DNA from: Bacillota bacterium
Lineage (GTDB): Bacteria; Bacillota; Clostridia; Christensenellales; UMGS416
DNA: 64,000 bases
Assembly (NCBI GenBank): GCA_023410875.1
Contig: JAEYPH010000021.1
Coordinates: forward strand, 1 to 64,000
Reading direction: 5' to 3'
Below the pieces are notes generated by a model. It saw nothing but the letters and a program-made list of their open reading frames with translations. It was not told the DNA's origin and made no database searches. Position 1 is the stretch's first letter. Each line of letters opens with the position of its first letter. A program made the translations under genes and the position numbers. Positions 16,675-25,741 of this stretch are shown here, one piece after another.

Positions 16675-17688
16675 ATGACAGAACGCACAGGGGGTGGCCC
16701 CGGCGGGGGGCAGCGTCCCGGGCCGCATGGGCGATCAGCCAGGTCGCAGGGCCGAGCAAGTGCCAGCGGGCCCGACCAGGCTGACAAAGGCAGCGGCCAG
16801 CCCTCGTCCGAAATGAACATTCATTGGTATCCGGGGCACATGGCCAAGGCCCGTCGCGAGATGGAGGCCAACCTAAAGGCCGTGGACTTTGTCATAGAGG
16901 TCGTGGACGCGCGCATCCCCGGCAGCTCCCGCAACCCGGATTTTGACGATCTGTTTGCCCGCAAGGCCCGCGTCATCGTGCTAAACAAGGCCGATTTGGC
17001 CGACCCAGCCGCCACTCGGCGCTGGGCTGCCCACTATGCCCAACGGGGCGTGGAGGCCGTGGAGTTCGTGGCCACCGCCGGCCGGGGCCGCGAGGCGCTG
17101 GTCAAGCGCATGGAGGCCGCCGCCGCCGACAAGGTGGCCCGCATGGCCGAGCGCGGCGCAAAAAAGACCGTGCGCGCCATGGTGGCCGGCATCCCCAACG
17201 TGGGCAAGTCGGCGCTGATCAACGCGCTCTCGGGCAGCGCCAGCGCCAAGACCGGCAACCGACCAGGCGTCACCCGGGGCAAGCAGTTGATCCGCATCAC
17301 GCCGTGGATGGAGCTCATGGATACGCCGGGCGTGCTGTGGCCCAAGCTGGACAACGCCGCCGGCGCGCTGCGCCTGGCGCTTACCGGGGCCATCCGCGAC
17401 GAAATCATGAGCGCCTACGCGCTGTCGCTGGAACTGATCGGGCTGCTGCGCGTCCAATATCCTGGGGCGCTGAACGCCCGCTATGGCATTGAGGAGCGCG
17501 CTGAAGACAGCGCTGCCGCCGTGTTGCTGGCCGTCTGCCGCCGCAGGGGATTCCTGCTGGGCGGTGCAGAGCCCGACGAGGAGCGCGCCGCTCAGATGCT
17601 GCTGGGCGAGCTGCGCGGCGGCAAGCTGGGCCGCATCACGCTGGAGGAACCCAAGGAAGATGAAACCAGAACTCCTTTTGAGCTTTGA
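16675..17688 (+). CDS. rbgA: Ribosome biogenesis GTPase RbgA/YlqF
   Basis: A circularly permuted GTPase needed for late assembly of the 50S subunit. Motif order is that of YlqF: G4 (NKADL) near residue 105, then G1 (GIPNVGKS) near 175, and G3 (DTPG) near 220; the family start IHWYPGHMAKARREME is present. The ATG at 16675 has an excellent AAGGAG site and gives a 46-residue Gly/Arg/Ser-rich extension before the usual start; an internal ATG at 16813 would give the canonical length. It lies just upstream of rnhB, the usual Firmicutes order. Confidence 0.92.
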   Translation: MTERTGGGPGGGQRPGPHGRSARSQGRASASGPDQADKGSGQPSSEMNIHWYPGHMAKARREMEANLKAVDFVIEVVDARIPGSSRNPDFDDLFARKARVIVLNKADLADPAATRRWAAHYAQRGVEAVEFVATAGRGREALVKRMEAAAADKVARMAERGAKKTVRAMVAGIPNVGKSALINALSGSASAKTGNRPGVTRGKQLIRITPWMELMDTPGVLWPKLDNAAGALRLALTGAIRDEIMSAYALSLELIGLLRVQYPGALNARYGIEERAEDSAAAVLLAVCRRRGFLLGGAEPDEERAAQMLLGELRGGKLGRITLEEPKEDETRTPFEL

Positions 17689-18631
17689 CCAGGAGGTCGC
17701 GCTGGGCGCGGGCGCGCTGGCCGGTATGGACGAGGCCGGCCGGGGGCCGCTGGCCGGGCCCGTGGCCGCGGCGTGCGTAATGCTGCCGCTGGATGCGCCC
17801 ATTGCCGGCATCAACGATTCCAAGAAGCTTTCGGAAGTGCGCCGCGAAAAGCTCTATGACCAGATCATGTCCCGCGCCACCGCCGTGGGCGTGGCGCTGG
17901 TGCAGGCCGAGGACATCGACCGCGTCAACATACTGCAGGCCACGCGGCTGGCCATGACCCAGGCCTATGGGGCCATGGGCGCGCGGCCGGAACTGCTGCT
18001 GACCGACGCCATGGAGCGGCTGGACGTGGATGCGCCCATCCGCGCCATGATCAAGGGCGACGCCACGAGCTATCACATCGCCGCGGCGTCCATCGTGGCC
18101 AAGGTGACCCGGGACCGGCTGATGGCCCAATACGAGGAGCAATGGCCTCAATACGGCTTCGCCCGCCACAAAGGCTATGGCACGGCGGAGCACATCGCCG
18201 CGCTGCGGGAGCACGGCCCGTGCCCGGAGCACCGGCGCAGCTTCATCGGCGGCATCCTGGGCCCGGACCGGCGCGAGAAAGGCGCCTTCGGCGAGGATAT
18301 GGCCGAGAAGTATCTGGCGAGCTGCGGCATGGAGGTGCTCTCGCGCAATTGGCGCGACGGCCCCCACGAGCTGGACCTGGTGGCCCGCGACGGCGCGGTC
18401 ACGGTGTTCGTGGAGGTGAAATACCGCGAGGGCAGCCGCTTCGGCACACCGGCCGAAGCCGTGGACGCCCGAAAGCGCTTGAGCCTGACCCGGGCAGCCC
18501 GCGCATGGCTGGCGCTCAAATCCGCGGTGCGCTGCCGCTTCGACGTCGTCGAGGTGGAGCGCCGGGGCCGCGATCTGGCTGTCAATCACATCAAGAACGC
18601 ATTCCCCGCGCAGGAGGATATTTTTTTATGA
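17660..18631 (+). CDS. rnhB: RNase HII fused to a YraN (UPF0102) domain
   Basis: A 323-residue two-domain protein. Residues 1-205 are RNase HII, which removes ribonucleotides from DNA: GMDEAGRGPLAGPVAAACV (Asp-Glu), INDSKKLSEVRREKLY, LLTDAM and IAAASIVAKVTRDRLM carry the four acidic active-site positions, ending HRRSFIGGIL. Residues about 212-320 are YraN, a restriction-endonuclease-like fold of unknown role: GEDMAEKYLASCGMEVLSRNW, ELDLVARDGAVTVFVEVKYR (Asp and ExK), and RCRFDVVEV. In most Firmicutes the two are separate adjacent genes. The frame is continuous, without a stop or restart between them. It starts 29 bases before the rbgA stop and overlaps the next gene by ATGA. Confidence 0.9.
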   Translation: MKPELLLSFDQEVALGAGALAGMDEAGRGPLAGPVAAACVMLPLDAPIAGINDSKKLSEVRREKLYDQIMSRATAVGVALVQAEDIDRVNILQATRLAMTQAYGAMGARPELLLTDAMERLDVDAPIRAMIKGDATSYHIAAASIVAKVTRDRLMAQYEEQWPQYGFARHKGYGTAEHIAALREHGPCPEHRRSFIGGILGPDRREKGAFGEDMAEKYLASCGMEVLSRNWRDGPHELDLVARDGAVTVFVEVKYREGSRFGTPAEAVDARKRLSLTRAARAWLALKSAVRCRFDVVEVERRGRDLAVNHIKNAFPAQEDIFL

Positions 18632-21600
18632 GCACGAGGAAACGAGGCGTTGCGTCACCGCTGACGCAGACCAGGCGTGCCGCCTTCGCTATGCTGCTGG
18701 CCCTGACGCTGTGCGCGCTGCTGGGCGTACCGGCGCTGGCCGCCGATGGAAACCTGCTGGCCAACGGCGACTTTCAGCAGAACGATGGAACCACGCCGGA
18801 TGGCTGGCAGAACGACTGCTGGGATCGCGAGCAGGGCTTCACGCTGTTTTCGGTGGAAGCCGGCGGCGGACCCAACGGCGAGGCCGTGGCCGTTATCACC
18901 AACGCCGAACCCAACGACGCCCGCTTCGCCCAGGATGTGGGCGTGCAGCCAGGCTCCCTGTACCGCCTGAGCGCCGATGTGCGCGTGGAGGGCGGCGAAG
19001 GCGACTGGGGAGCCACGGTCAGCTTCAAGGACACCTTCGTGCACAGCGACGCGCTGCTGGACAGCGCCGGCGCCTGGCAACGCGTGGAAGTCTACGGCCG
19101 TGCCGCTGCCGATCAAAAGACGGTGACCGTCTACATCCGCTTGGGCGGCTATGGCGCTTTGAGCCGCGGCACGGCATCCTTCGCCAACGTGAAGCTGGAG
19201 AAGGTGGACAGCCTGCCCGCCGGCGTGGATGAGGCCAGCCTGGCCACCAACAAGCCCGCCGCTGCCGACGGCTCGGAAGCCAGAAATGGCCTGAAATACT
19301 TGTCTGAAATCATCATGCTGACGATCGTGTTCGGCGCGGTGCTGTTCCTGGCCTTCAAGCGCATACGGGGCATCGAGGGCAGCCAGGAGGACAAGGCGCC
19401 CAACTGGTACTTCCTGGCGGCGGCGCTGCTGGGCGGCCTGCTGGTGCGCCTGATCCTGGCTACGCTGATCACCGGTTATGAAAATGACATCGGTTGCTGG
19501 CTGGGCTGGAGCTCCGGGGCCGCCAACAACGGCCTGTTTACGCTGTACCAGACCTCCGATTTCCTGGATTACCCGCCGGGGTATCTGTACGTGCTGTGGG
19601 TCGTGGGCATGATCAACCGGCTCATCGACGTGCAGGCGCTGCAGGTGCTGGTGTGCAAGCTGCCCAGCATCGCCGCGGACCTTGGCATGGTCGTGCTGAT
19701 CTACAACATGGCCCGCAAACGCACGAGCGAACGCGAGGCCATGATACTGGCGCTGCTGTATCTGTTCAACCCGCTGATTCTGACCGACTCGTCGGCCTGG
19801 GGCCAGATCGACAGCATCCTTACGCTGATCGTCGTGGGCTGCGTGTGGCAGGTGTACAAGGGCCGCATGTGGCAAGCCGGCGCGCTCTTTGGCCTGGGCG
19901 TGCTGGTCAAGCCCCAGATGCTGCTCTTCGGACCCTTGATGCTCAGTTCCCTGATCGTGGCCAGCCGCCTGCACCGCGGCACGCGGGAGGCGTGGCTCGT
20001 GTGGCTCAAGACCATCGGCGCCGGCGTGGGCACGGTGGTGCTGCTGGCGCTGCCCTTCTGGGTCAACAGCGGCGACCTGTTGTGGCTGCCCAAGCTGTAT
20101 TTGACCACGCTGGGCGGCTATGAAAACGCCTCGGTGAACGCCTGCAACGTGCTGGCGCTGCTGGGCGGCAACTGGGCCGACGACTCAACGCGCATTCTGG
20201 GCCTGCCCTACGCCTTCTGGGGGTATCTGGGCATCGGCGTGGCCAGCGTAGGCGCGGTGTTCCTGCACGTGCGCGACGGCAGCAATCGCCGGGTGTTCCT
20301 ATGGGCGGCGGCGCTGATCACGGCGCTGTTCATACTGGGCCTGCGCATGCACGAGCGCTACATGTACCCGGCCGTGGCGCTGCTGATTCTCTATTACATC
20401 CTGGAGCGGGACCGCCGGGCGCTGTACTTGAGCGGCCTGTTCTCGCTGACCCAGTTCCTCAACGTGGCCATCGTGCTGGCCAACAAGCACATGCCCACCG
20501 ACGCCATCCGCAACGGAGACCTGTTCTCCATCGCCGACATCATGACCAATGCGATCTGGACCTTCCTGATCTCTCTGGGCGCCATCGCGGCGTTCATCTA
20601 TATGGTGCACGCTGTCATCCGCGCCCGCCAGCCGCTGCTGGACGCCCGCGGCCCCTATGAAGACGCCGATGAGGTGCGCCGCGAGCGCATTCTGAACGAC
20701 CTGAACGTGCCAGCCGGCGCGTCCCGGGCCAACATGACCAAACGTGACTGGCTGCTCATGGGCGGCCTGACAGTGCTGTACGCCGTGATCGCCTTCGTCT
20801 ATCTGGGCACCACGGTGGTGCCCAAGAACATGTGGCACTCGTCCCACACTGGCGACGAGGTTGTCATCGATCTGGGCTCGCCGCGCCAGGTGGAGGAAAT
20901 CTGGCACTACGACAGCCTGACCAAGGGCAACTTCCAGGTCAGCGCCTCGATGGACGGCACAACATACACCGACCAGATCCTGATCTGGCACAAGGACCCG
21001 GAAGGCGACAACAACGACCTGGGCATCTACCGCTGGAAGGCGGACGGCTGGGGCGATGATTTCTCCGAGGAGAACCCGGACACCGTGAGCTTCCAGGCCC
21101 GCTACATCAAGCTGACCGTCACCAGCCCGCCGGTGCGCCTGCTGGAGATCGCCTTTAAGGATGCCGACGGCAACGTCATCGGCCCGCTGTCCATCGCCTC
21201 CACGAACTTAGAGGACAGCGCCAAGGCCCAGGGGCTCATCGACGAGCCGGAAACGCTGCCCGAGCGCCCCAGCTTCTTCAACGGCACCTATTTTGACGAG
21301 ATCTATCATGCCCGCACGGCGTGGGAATTCACCCAGGGCATGGACCCCTATGAAAACACCCACCCGCCGCTGGGCAAGAACATCATTGCGCTGGGCATTC
21401 TGCTCTTTGGAATGGATCCCTTCGGCTGGCGCGTCATGGGCACGCTGTTCGGCGTGCTGATGGTGCCCATGATGTATCTGTTCGGCAAGCTGATGTTCCA
21501 GCGCACCCGCTACGCGCTGATCACGGCGGTGCTGTTCACGTTTGACTTCATGCACTTCGTGCAGACGCGCATCAGCACCATCGATGTGTACGGCGTGTTC

Positions 21601-22545
21601 TTCATCATCTGCATGTTCTACTTCATGTACCGATACCTGAAGACCAACTACAACACGCAGAAGCTGATGTTCACGCTGAAGCCGCTGGCGCTGTGCGGCC
21701 TGATGTTCGGCCTGGGCGCAGCCTCCAAGTGGATCTGCCTGTATGCCGGTGCGGGCCTGGCGATCATGTTCTTCTACAGCCTGTACCGGCGCTTTGGCGA
21801 ATACCGCGCCGTGGCCGCCGGGGAAGTGGCGCTTTCCGACGGGGCCGGCGAAGCCCTTCGCAAGGAATACGCGAAGAAGACATTGCTCACGCTGCTGTGG
21901 TGCGTGCTGTTCTTCATCGTGATCCCCGGTATCATCTACTTCGCCAGTTACATCCCCTTCAACGCCGGCAAGGGCGATTGGAACAACTTCAAGATCGCCT
22001 GGGACAACCAGGGCCAGATGTACCGCTACCACAGCACGCTGGTGGACAACCACTACTTCAACTCCCCGTGGTACCAGTGGCCGCTGATGGTCAAACCCAT
22101 GTGGTTCTACGCGGCGGACATGCTGCCCGACGGCTGGATCGGCTGCATTTCGACCTTCGGCAACCCGGCCGTGTGGTGGGCGGGCACCGTGGCCATCGTG
22201 TGGCTGATGATCCGCCTGTTCCGCGCCCGGCGCTTCGACTTGCCGGCGGCCTTCCTGCTGGCGGGGTTCCTCACGGAATTCCTGCCCTGGGTGCTGGTGC
22301 CGCGCACGATGTTCATCTACCACTACTTCGCGTCGGTGCCGTTCTTCGTGCTGGCCATCGTGATGTACATCCGCGACTGGGAAGCCCGCAAGCCCGAGAA
22401 CCGCAAGGCCACGTTGATCTATGTGGGCATCGTCGTGGGGCTGTTTGTGATGTTCTACCCGGTGCTCAGCGGCATGCCGATACCGCTGTGGTATGAGCGC
22501 ATCCTCAAGTGGCTGCCCAGCTGGATCTTTACGACGGCGGGCTGA
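18628..22545 (+). CDS. Two-module GT-C membrane glycosyltransferase with carbohydrate-binding domains
   Basis: A 1305-residue protein. Order: signal peptide (1-38, ending VPALA); a CBM4_9-like beta-sandwich (about 42-190, NLLANGDFQQNDG ... VSFKDTF); a first multi-TM GT-C module (about 230-690, with acidic ENDIGCW near 284 and LDYPPGYLYVLWV); a further TM; a discoidin/F5_8C-like domain (about 735-860, VVIDLGSPRQVEEIWHYD); and a second TM module of PMT/GT39 type (about 885-1300, YFDEIYHARTAWEF and THPPLGKNI). Both modules should use lipid-linked sugars on the outer face. Its ATG overlaps the rnhB stop. Substrate and acceptor are unknown. Confidence 0.85.
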   Translation: MSTRKRGVASPLTQTRRAAFAMLLALTLCALLGVPALAADGNLLANGDFQQNDGTTPDGWQNDCWDREQGFTLFSVEAGGGPNGEAVAVITNAEPNDARFAQDVGVQPGSLYRLSADVRVEGGEGDWGATVSFKDTFVHSDALLDSAGAWQRVEVYGRAAADQKTVTVYIRLGGYGALSRGTASFANVKLEKVDSLPAGVDEASLATNKPAAADGSEARNGLKYLSEIIMLTIVFGAVLFLAFKRIRGIEGSQEDKAPNWYFLAAALLGGLLVRLILATLITGYENDIGCWLGWSSGAANNGLFTLYQTSDFLDYPPGYLYVLWVVGMINRLIDVQALQVLVCKLPSIAADLGMVVLIYNMARKRTSEREAMILALLYLFNPLILTDSSAWGQIDSILTLIVVGCVWQVYKGRMWQAGALFGLGVLVKPQMLLFGPLMLSSLIVASRLHRGTREAWLVWLKTIGAGVGTVVLLALPFWVNSGDLLWLPKLYLTTLGGYENASVNACNVLALLGGNWADDSTRILGLPYAFWGYLGIGVASVGAVFLHVRDGSNRRVFLWAAALITALFILGLRMHERYMYPAVALLILYYILERDRRALYLSGLFSLTQFLNVAIVLANKHMPTDAIRNGDLFSIADIMTNAIWTFLISLGAIAAFIYMVHAVIRARQPLLDARGPYEDADEVRRERILNDLNVPAGASRANMTKRDWLLMGGLTVLYAVIAFVYLGTTVVPKNMWHSSHTGDEVVIDLGSPRQVEEIWHYDSLTKGNFQVSASMDGTTYTDQILIWHKDPEGDNNDLGIYRWKADGWGDDFSEENPDTVSFQARYIKLTVTSPPVRLLEIAFKDADGNVIGPLSIASTNLEDSAKAQGLIDEPETLPERPSFFNGTYFDEIYHARTAWEFTQGMDPYENTHPPLGKNIIALGILLFGMDPFGWRVMGTLFGVLMVPMMYLFGKLMFQRTRYALITAVLFTFDFMHFVQTRISTIDVYGVFFIICMFYFMYRYLKTNYNTQKLMFTLKPLALCGLMFGLGAASKWICLYAGAGLAIMFFYSLYRRFGEYRAVAAGEVALSDGAGEALRKEYAKKTLLTLLWCVLFFIVIPGIIYFASYIPFNAGKGDWNNFKIAWDNQGQMYRYHSTLVDNHYFNSPWYQWPLMVKPMWFYAADMLPDGWIGCISTFGNPAVWWAGTVAIVWLMIRLFRARRFDLPAAFLLAGFLTEFLPWVLVPRTMFIYHYFASVPFFVLAIVMYIRDWEARKPENRKATLIYVGIVVGLFVMFYPVLSGMPIPLWYERILKWLPSWIFTTAG

Positions 22546-22593
22546 TGCCCGCTCCCCAGGCTGCCCGGCCCTGTAAGCCCTCACCCCCAACCC

Positions 22594-22660
22594 CCAGGAT
22601 GCATGGGCGAGCAGCACGCTTTGCGTGCGGCCAGCCTCCCCCAGAGGGGGAGGGGTAATC
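22594..22660. repeat. Family C repeat plus a CCTCCCCC hairpin
   Basis: A copy of the short dispersed repeat (CCAGGATGCATGGGCGAGCA) is followed by a GCACGCTTTGCGTGC hairpin and a CTCCCCCAGAGGGGGAG palindrome. A related CCCTCCCCCTTTGGGGGAGGG block is at 50572-50592. No gene fits in the gap 22546-22818. Confidence 0.6.
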
Positions 22661-22714
22661 TAGATAAATCAGGCTATCGCGTCAGTTATGCGTCCGCATA
22701 ATCATCAAGCAATA

Positions 22715-22775
22715 GGGGCCGAAGGTTTCCAAAGGGCGATCGGAAAGCCCTTTGGTCGCGCCCGGAGGCGCGAAA
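22715..22775. repeat. Palindromic intergenic repeat, family A, copy 2
   Basis: A full 61-base copy (GGGGCCGAAGGTTTCC ... GGCGCGAAA), with the central stem CCAAAGGGC / GCCCTTTGG intact. It lies 43 bases upstream of the galactonate dehydratase start, so it may sit in that transcript's leader. Confidence 0.8.
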
Positions 22776-22818
22776 CCCTTGCCTTGCAAGAAATAAGCAC
22801 CTGTGAAGGAGTCTGCAT

Positions 22819-23976
22819 ATGAACGGCTTAACCATCCGCTCCATCGAACTGTTCAAAGTCCCTCCCCGCTGGCTGTTCCTCAAGATGACGACCGAGGACG
22901 GCATCGTGGGCTGGGGTGAACCCGTCGTCGAGGGCCGCGCCGACACCGTGGCCGCCTGCGTGCGGGAGCTTGAGAGCTATGTACTTGGCCGCAGTGCAGG
23001 GGACATCGAGGACATGTTCCAGGTGCTGTACCGCAGCGGCTTCTACCGCGGCGGCCCGGTGCTCACCAGCGCCCTCTCGGGCATCGAACAGGCCATGTGG
23101 GACATCAAGGGCAAGGCGCTGGGCGTGCCGGTTTATGAGCTGCTGGGCGGCGCGTGCCGCGAGAAGATCCGCGTGTACTGCTGGACCGGCGGCGACCGGC
23201 CAAACGACGTCGTGGCCGGCGCCAAGGAGAAATACGACCAGGGCTACCGCGCCATCAAGATGAACGCCACGCCGGAGATCGCGTGGATCGACAGCCACCA
23301 GGTCGTGGACGCGGTGCTATCCCGCGTGGCCGGCATCCGCGACGCGCTGGGCTATGATCTGGACATCGCGCTGGACTTCCACGGCCGCGTGCACAAGGCC
23401 ATGGCCCGGGTGCTCATGAAGGAGCTGGAGCCCCTGCGGCCCATGTTCATCGAAGAGCCGGTGCTCACCGAGAACGAGGAGGCCTTCGCGGAGCTGCGCC
23501 GCCACACGGGCATCCCCATCGCCACCGGCGAGCGCAACTTCACCCGCTGGGGCTTCAAGAACATCATCACCGGTGGCGGTGTGGACATCATACAGCCCGA
23601 CGTGAGCCACGCCGGCGGCATCCTGGAGCTGCGCAAGATCGCCGCCATGGCCGAGGCCTGGGACATCGCCGTGGCTCCCCACTGCCCTCTGGGGCCCATC
23701 GCGCTGGCCGCGTGCCTGCAGCTGGATTTCTGCACGCCCAACGCCTTTATCCAGGAGCAGAGCCTGGGCATCCATTACAACCAGGGCAGCGACCTGCTGG
23801 ATTATTTGACCGACCGCCAAGTGTTCGACTACAAGGACGGCCACGTGGGCCTGCTGCGCGCGCCGGGCCTGGGCATCGATGTGGACGAGGACAAGGTGCG
23901 CCAAATGGCCGCCATCGGCCAAAACTGGAAGAACCCGCTGTGGCGCACGCCCGACGGCGTGGTGGCCGAGTGGTGA
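22819..23976 (+). CDS. dgoD: D-galactonate dehydratase
   Basis: A 385-residue enolase-superfamily enzyme of the mandelate racemase subgroup that converts D-galactonate to 2-dehydro-3-deoxy-galactonate (De Ley-Doudoroff route). The family sequence is clear throughout: FKVPPRWLFLKMTTEDG, GFYRGGPVLTSALSGIEQA, the metal ligands in ALDFHGRVHK, FIEEPVL and ATGERNFTRW, then IQPDVSHAGGI and APHCPLGPIALAA with the catalytic His. A GAAGGAG site precedes the ATG. No other galactonate genes are adjacent; together with the GH35 gene 20 kb away it points to galactose use. Confidence 0.93.
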   Translation: MNGLTIRSIELFKVPPRWLFLKMTTEDGIVGWGEPVVEGRADTVAACVRELESYVLGRSAGDIEDMFQVLYRSGFYRGGPVLTSALSGIEQAMWDIKGKALGVPVYELLGGACREKIRVYCWTGGDRPNDVVAGAKEKYDQGYRAIKMNATPEIAWIDSHQVVDAVLSRVAGIRDALGYDLDIALDFHGRVHKAMARVLMKELEPLRPMFIEEPVLTENEEAFAELRRHTGIPIATGERNFTRWGFKNIITGGGVDIIQPDVSHAGGILELRKIAAMAEAWDIAVAPHCPLGPIALAACLQLDFCTPNAFIQEQSLGIHYNQGSDLLDYLTDRQVFDYKDGHVGLLRAPGLGIDVDEDKVRQMAAIGQNWKNPLWRTPDGVVAEW

Positions 23977-23980
23977 GGCC

Positions 23981-24595
23981 ATGGCCGCTTCTCCTGACGC
24001 CGTGAACACCAAAAAGGCCCGGGAGGCGGCGCTGTTCAGCTGCCTGGCGGGCCCTTTGGGCTATCTGGCGTGGGGCTGGCGGCAGGCGCTGACCGCGCTG
24101 GCCGCCGCCTGGGGCGCTACGCTGCTAGCCGGCGCGGTGTTGCAAGGCTTCGACTATGGTTTCGCACTGGGCTGGGGCAAATGGGCGCTGTGGGTGGCGC
24201 TGGTGGGCTACCACTGGCGGCTGGCCACCCGGGAGGCCCAGGCGCAGGCACTGTGCGCACAGGCTTTGGCGGAACACGGCTGGGCCACCGATGCCGACCG
24301 CACCGCCGTGGAGCGCGAACGCCAGCGCCACCTGGTGCGCGTGGTGTTCTGCGAGCTAGGTCTCACAGCCTTCGGGGCGCTGGCGCTGGGGGCGCTGATG
24401 GCCTTTGACGGCGACGACGCCATTGTGCGCGCCTTTGTCGCCTCAACCCTGGATGGCAAGGCGGTGCTGCTGCTGGGCGTCTACGGCGGGCTGGCGATCA
24501 TCTGCGCCGTGACGCTGTTCGGCTGGGTCAACCTTACCGCGTCGCTGGACCGGGTGTATCAGCGGCGGCTGCAAGAAGCGTTACAGCGGAAGTAA
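23981..24595 (+). CDS. Membrane protein of unknown function
   Basis: A 204-residue protein with roughly four hydrophobic segments (LFSCLAGPLGYLAWGW; ALTALAAAWGATLLAGAVL; VVFCELGLTAFGALALGALM; VLLLGVYGGLAIICAVTLFG) and a charged stretch between the second pair that contains ATREAQAQALCAQALAEHG. It starts 4 bases after the galactonate dehydratase stop, so it is probably co-transcribed. I do not recognise a family; a role linked to the dehydratase would be speculation. Confidence 0.65.
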   Translation: MAASPDAVNTKKAREAALFSCLAGPLGYLAWGWRQALTALAAAWGATLLAGAVLQGFDYGFALGWGKWALWVALVGYHWRLATREAQAQALCAQALAEHGWATDADRTAVERERQRHLVRVVFCELGLTAFGALALGALMAFDGDDAIVRAFVASTLDGKAVLLLGVYGGLAIICAVTLFGWVNLTASLDRVYQRRLQEALQRK

Positions 24596-24639
24596 AGCAG
24601 GCTGTGCAGATGATAAAGGGCTTGCTTGGATGCTGATGG

Positions 24640-25719
24640 ATGAACATGCAGGAACCAATAAGCACAAATACGGTCAATGATAATGCCGGCCGCGGCGTAC
24701 GAGGCCTAAGGGCACGTCCGTCGGCCGAACTGTTCCAGGCATTGCGAGATTCCTATGGGATAAATGGTTTGGTAGATAGCAGGGATCTCGGTGGTTCGTC
24801 CAGTCTGAACCTGCTCGTTGCCGATCACCACAACCGCTATGTTGTTCGGGTGTTCCGTCCATACCTGACGGAAGCCAGGTTTACCGATTATCAGCTTGTC
24901 CGTCAGGCGCTCAACGCCAATGGTGTGCCAGTGCCGCAAGTGCTCAACACACTAGATGGTCAGGAGTATATTCTGTTCGATGGCCGGGTCGTAGCGGTTG
25001 AGAGATATATGGAGCACGATGCCTACATGAATTCATGGGAGCATCTGATGACAGGGTTTCAGTTGCTGGGGAGAATTCATACGATCCTTAAGGATGTACC
25101 CTTTGGCACGGAAGGCAAGAACCCATTATTCGCAAATTATATCGAACCTCAGAAAACGCTCAGCATGACAGCACAAGGCGCCCAACGCATACGAAGCTGG
25201 AATTTGCATGCGGTAAATACTAGGCTTGCTGATGACGCAGAGAAACTGGCCCACATGGTTTCCGAGCGTGAGCGGGAATACATTGCGATGCTTCCCCAGC
25301 AGATGGTGCATGGTGATTATTGGGACAACAATGTGCTGTTTCGCAATGATCAAATCGTACTCGTCAATGATTTTGACTTTATGGGCGAGCGCGCCCGTAT
25401 CGATGATCTTGCTTTGACGCTGTACTACTTCAGCTGTTCCGACGCGCTTGTTACCGATGAACTGCTGTGCAGGCTTCGGCGTCTCGTTGACGCATATGAT
25501 CAAGGGTTGGCCGAGCACCTGTCAGTGAAGGAAAGGTTGGCGCTTCCGTTGGCGATGGCGCGGCAACCACTATGGTCCATCGGTGGATGGGTTGCTCTGC
25601 TGGATGATGAGGACGCGGCACAGCGGCACGCGCAAGCCATGCCTGCTGACGTGGATTGGGCATTGCGCATCATGGATGATCTCGAAAGATGGCAGGCAGC
25701 ATTCGCAGATAACGCATGA
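24640..25719 (+). CDS. APH-family phosphotransferase
   Basis: A 359-residue kinase of the aminoglycoside phosphotransferase/choline kinase fold. The Brenner-type catalytic loop MVHGDYWDNNVLF (Asp and Asn) and the metal-binding VNDFDFMGERARIDDLALT are present; the N-lobe has GGSSSLNLLV and RYVVRVFRPY. Such proteins phosphorylate homoserine, sugars, antibiotics or amino alcohols; the substrate is not predictable. No clear ribosome site precedes the ATG. The gene is clearly less GC-rich than its neighbours, which suggests later acquisition. Confidence 0.78.
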   Translation: MNMQEPISTNTVNDNAGRGVRGLRARPSAELFQALRDSYGINGLVDSRDLGGSSSLNLLVADHHNRYVVRVFRPYLTEARFTDYQLVRQALNANGVPVPQVLNTLDGQEYILFDGRVVAVERYMEHDAYMNSWEHLMTGFQLLGRIHTILKDVPFGTEGKNPLFANYIEPQKTLSMTAQGAQRIRSWNLHAVNTRLADDAEKLAHMVSEREREYIAMLPQQMVHGDYWDNNVLFRNDQIVLVNDFDFMGERARIDDLALTLYYFSCSDALVTDELLCRLRRLVDAYDQGLAEHLSVKERLALPLAMARQPLWSIGGWVALLDDEDAAQRHAQAMPADVDWALRIMDDLERWQAAFADNA

Positions 25720-25741
25720 TGAACCTCTGCCTTCCGTTCAC

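Noticed and set aside
21208..22617. 469-codon open frame on the minus strand
   Set aside because: Antisense to the PMT-type half of the glycosyltransferase and rich in His/Gln/Arg; no signature.
24640..25719. Aminoglycoside resistance gene
   Set aside because: The kinase fold is clear, but nothing in the sequence identifies an aminoglycoside substrate.
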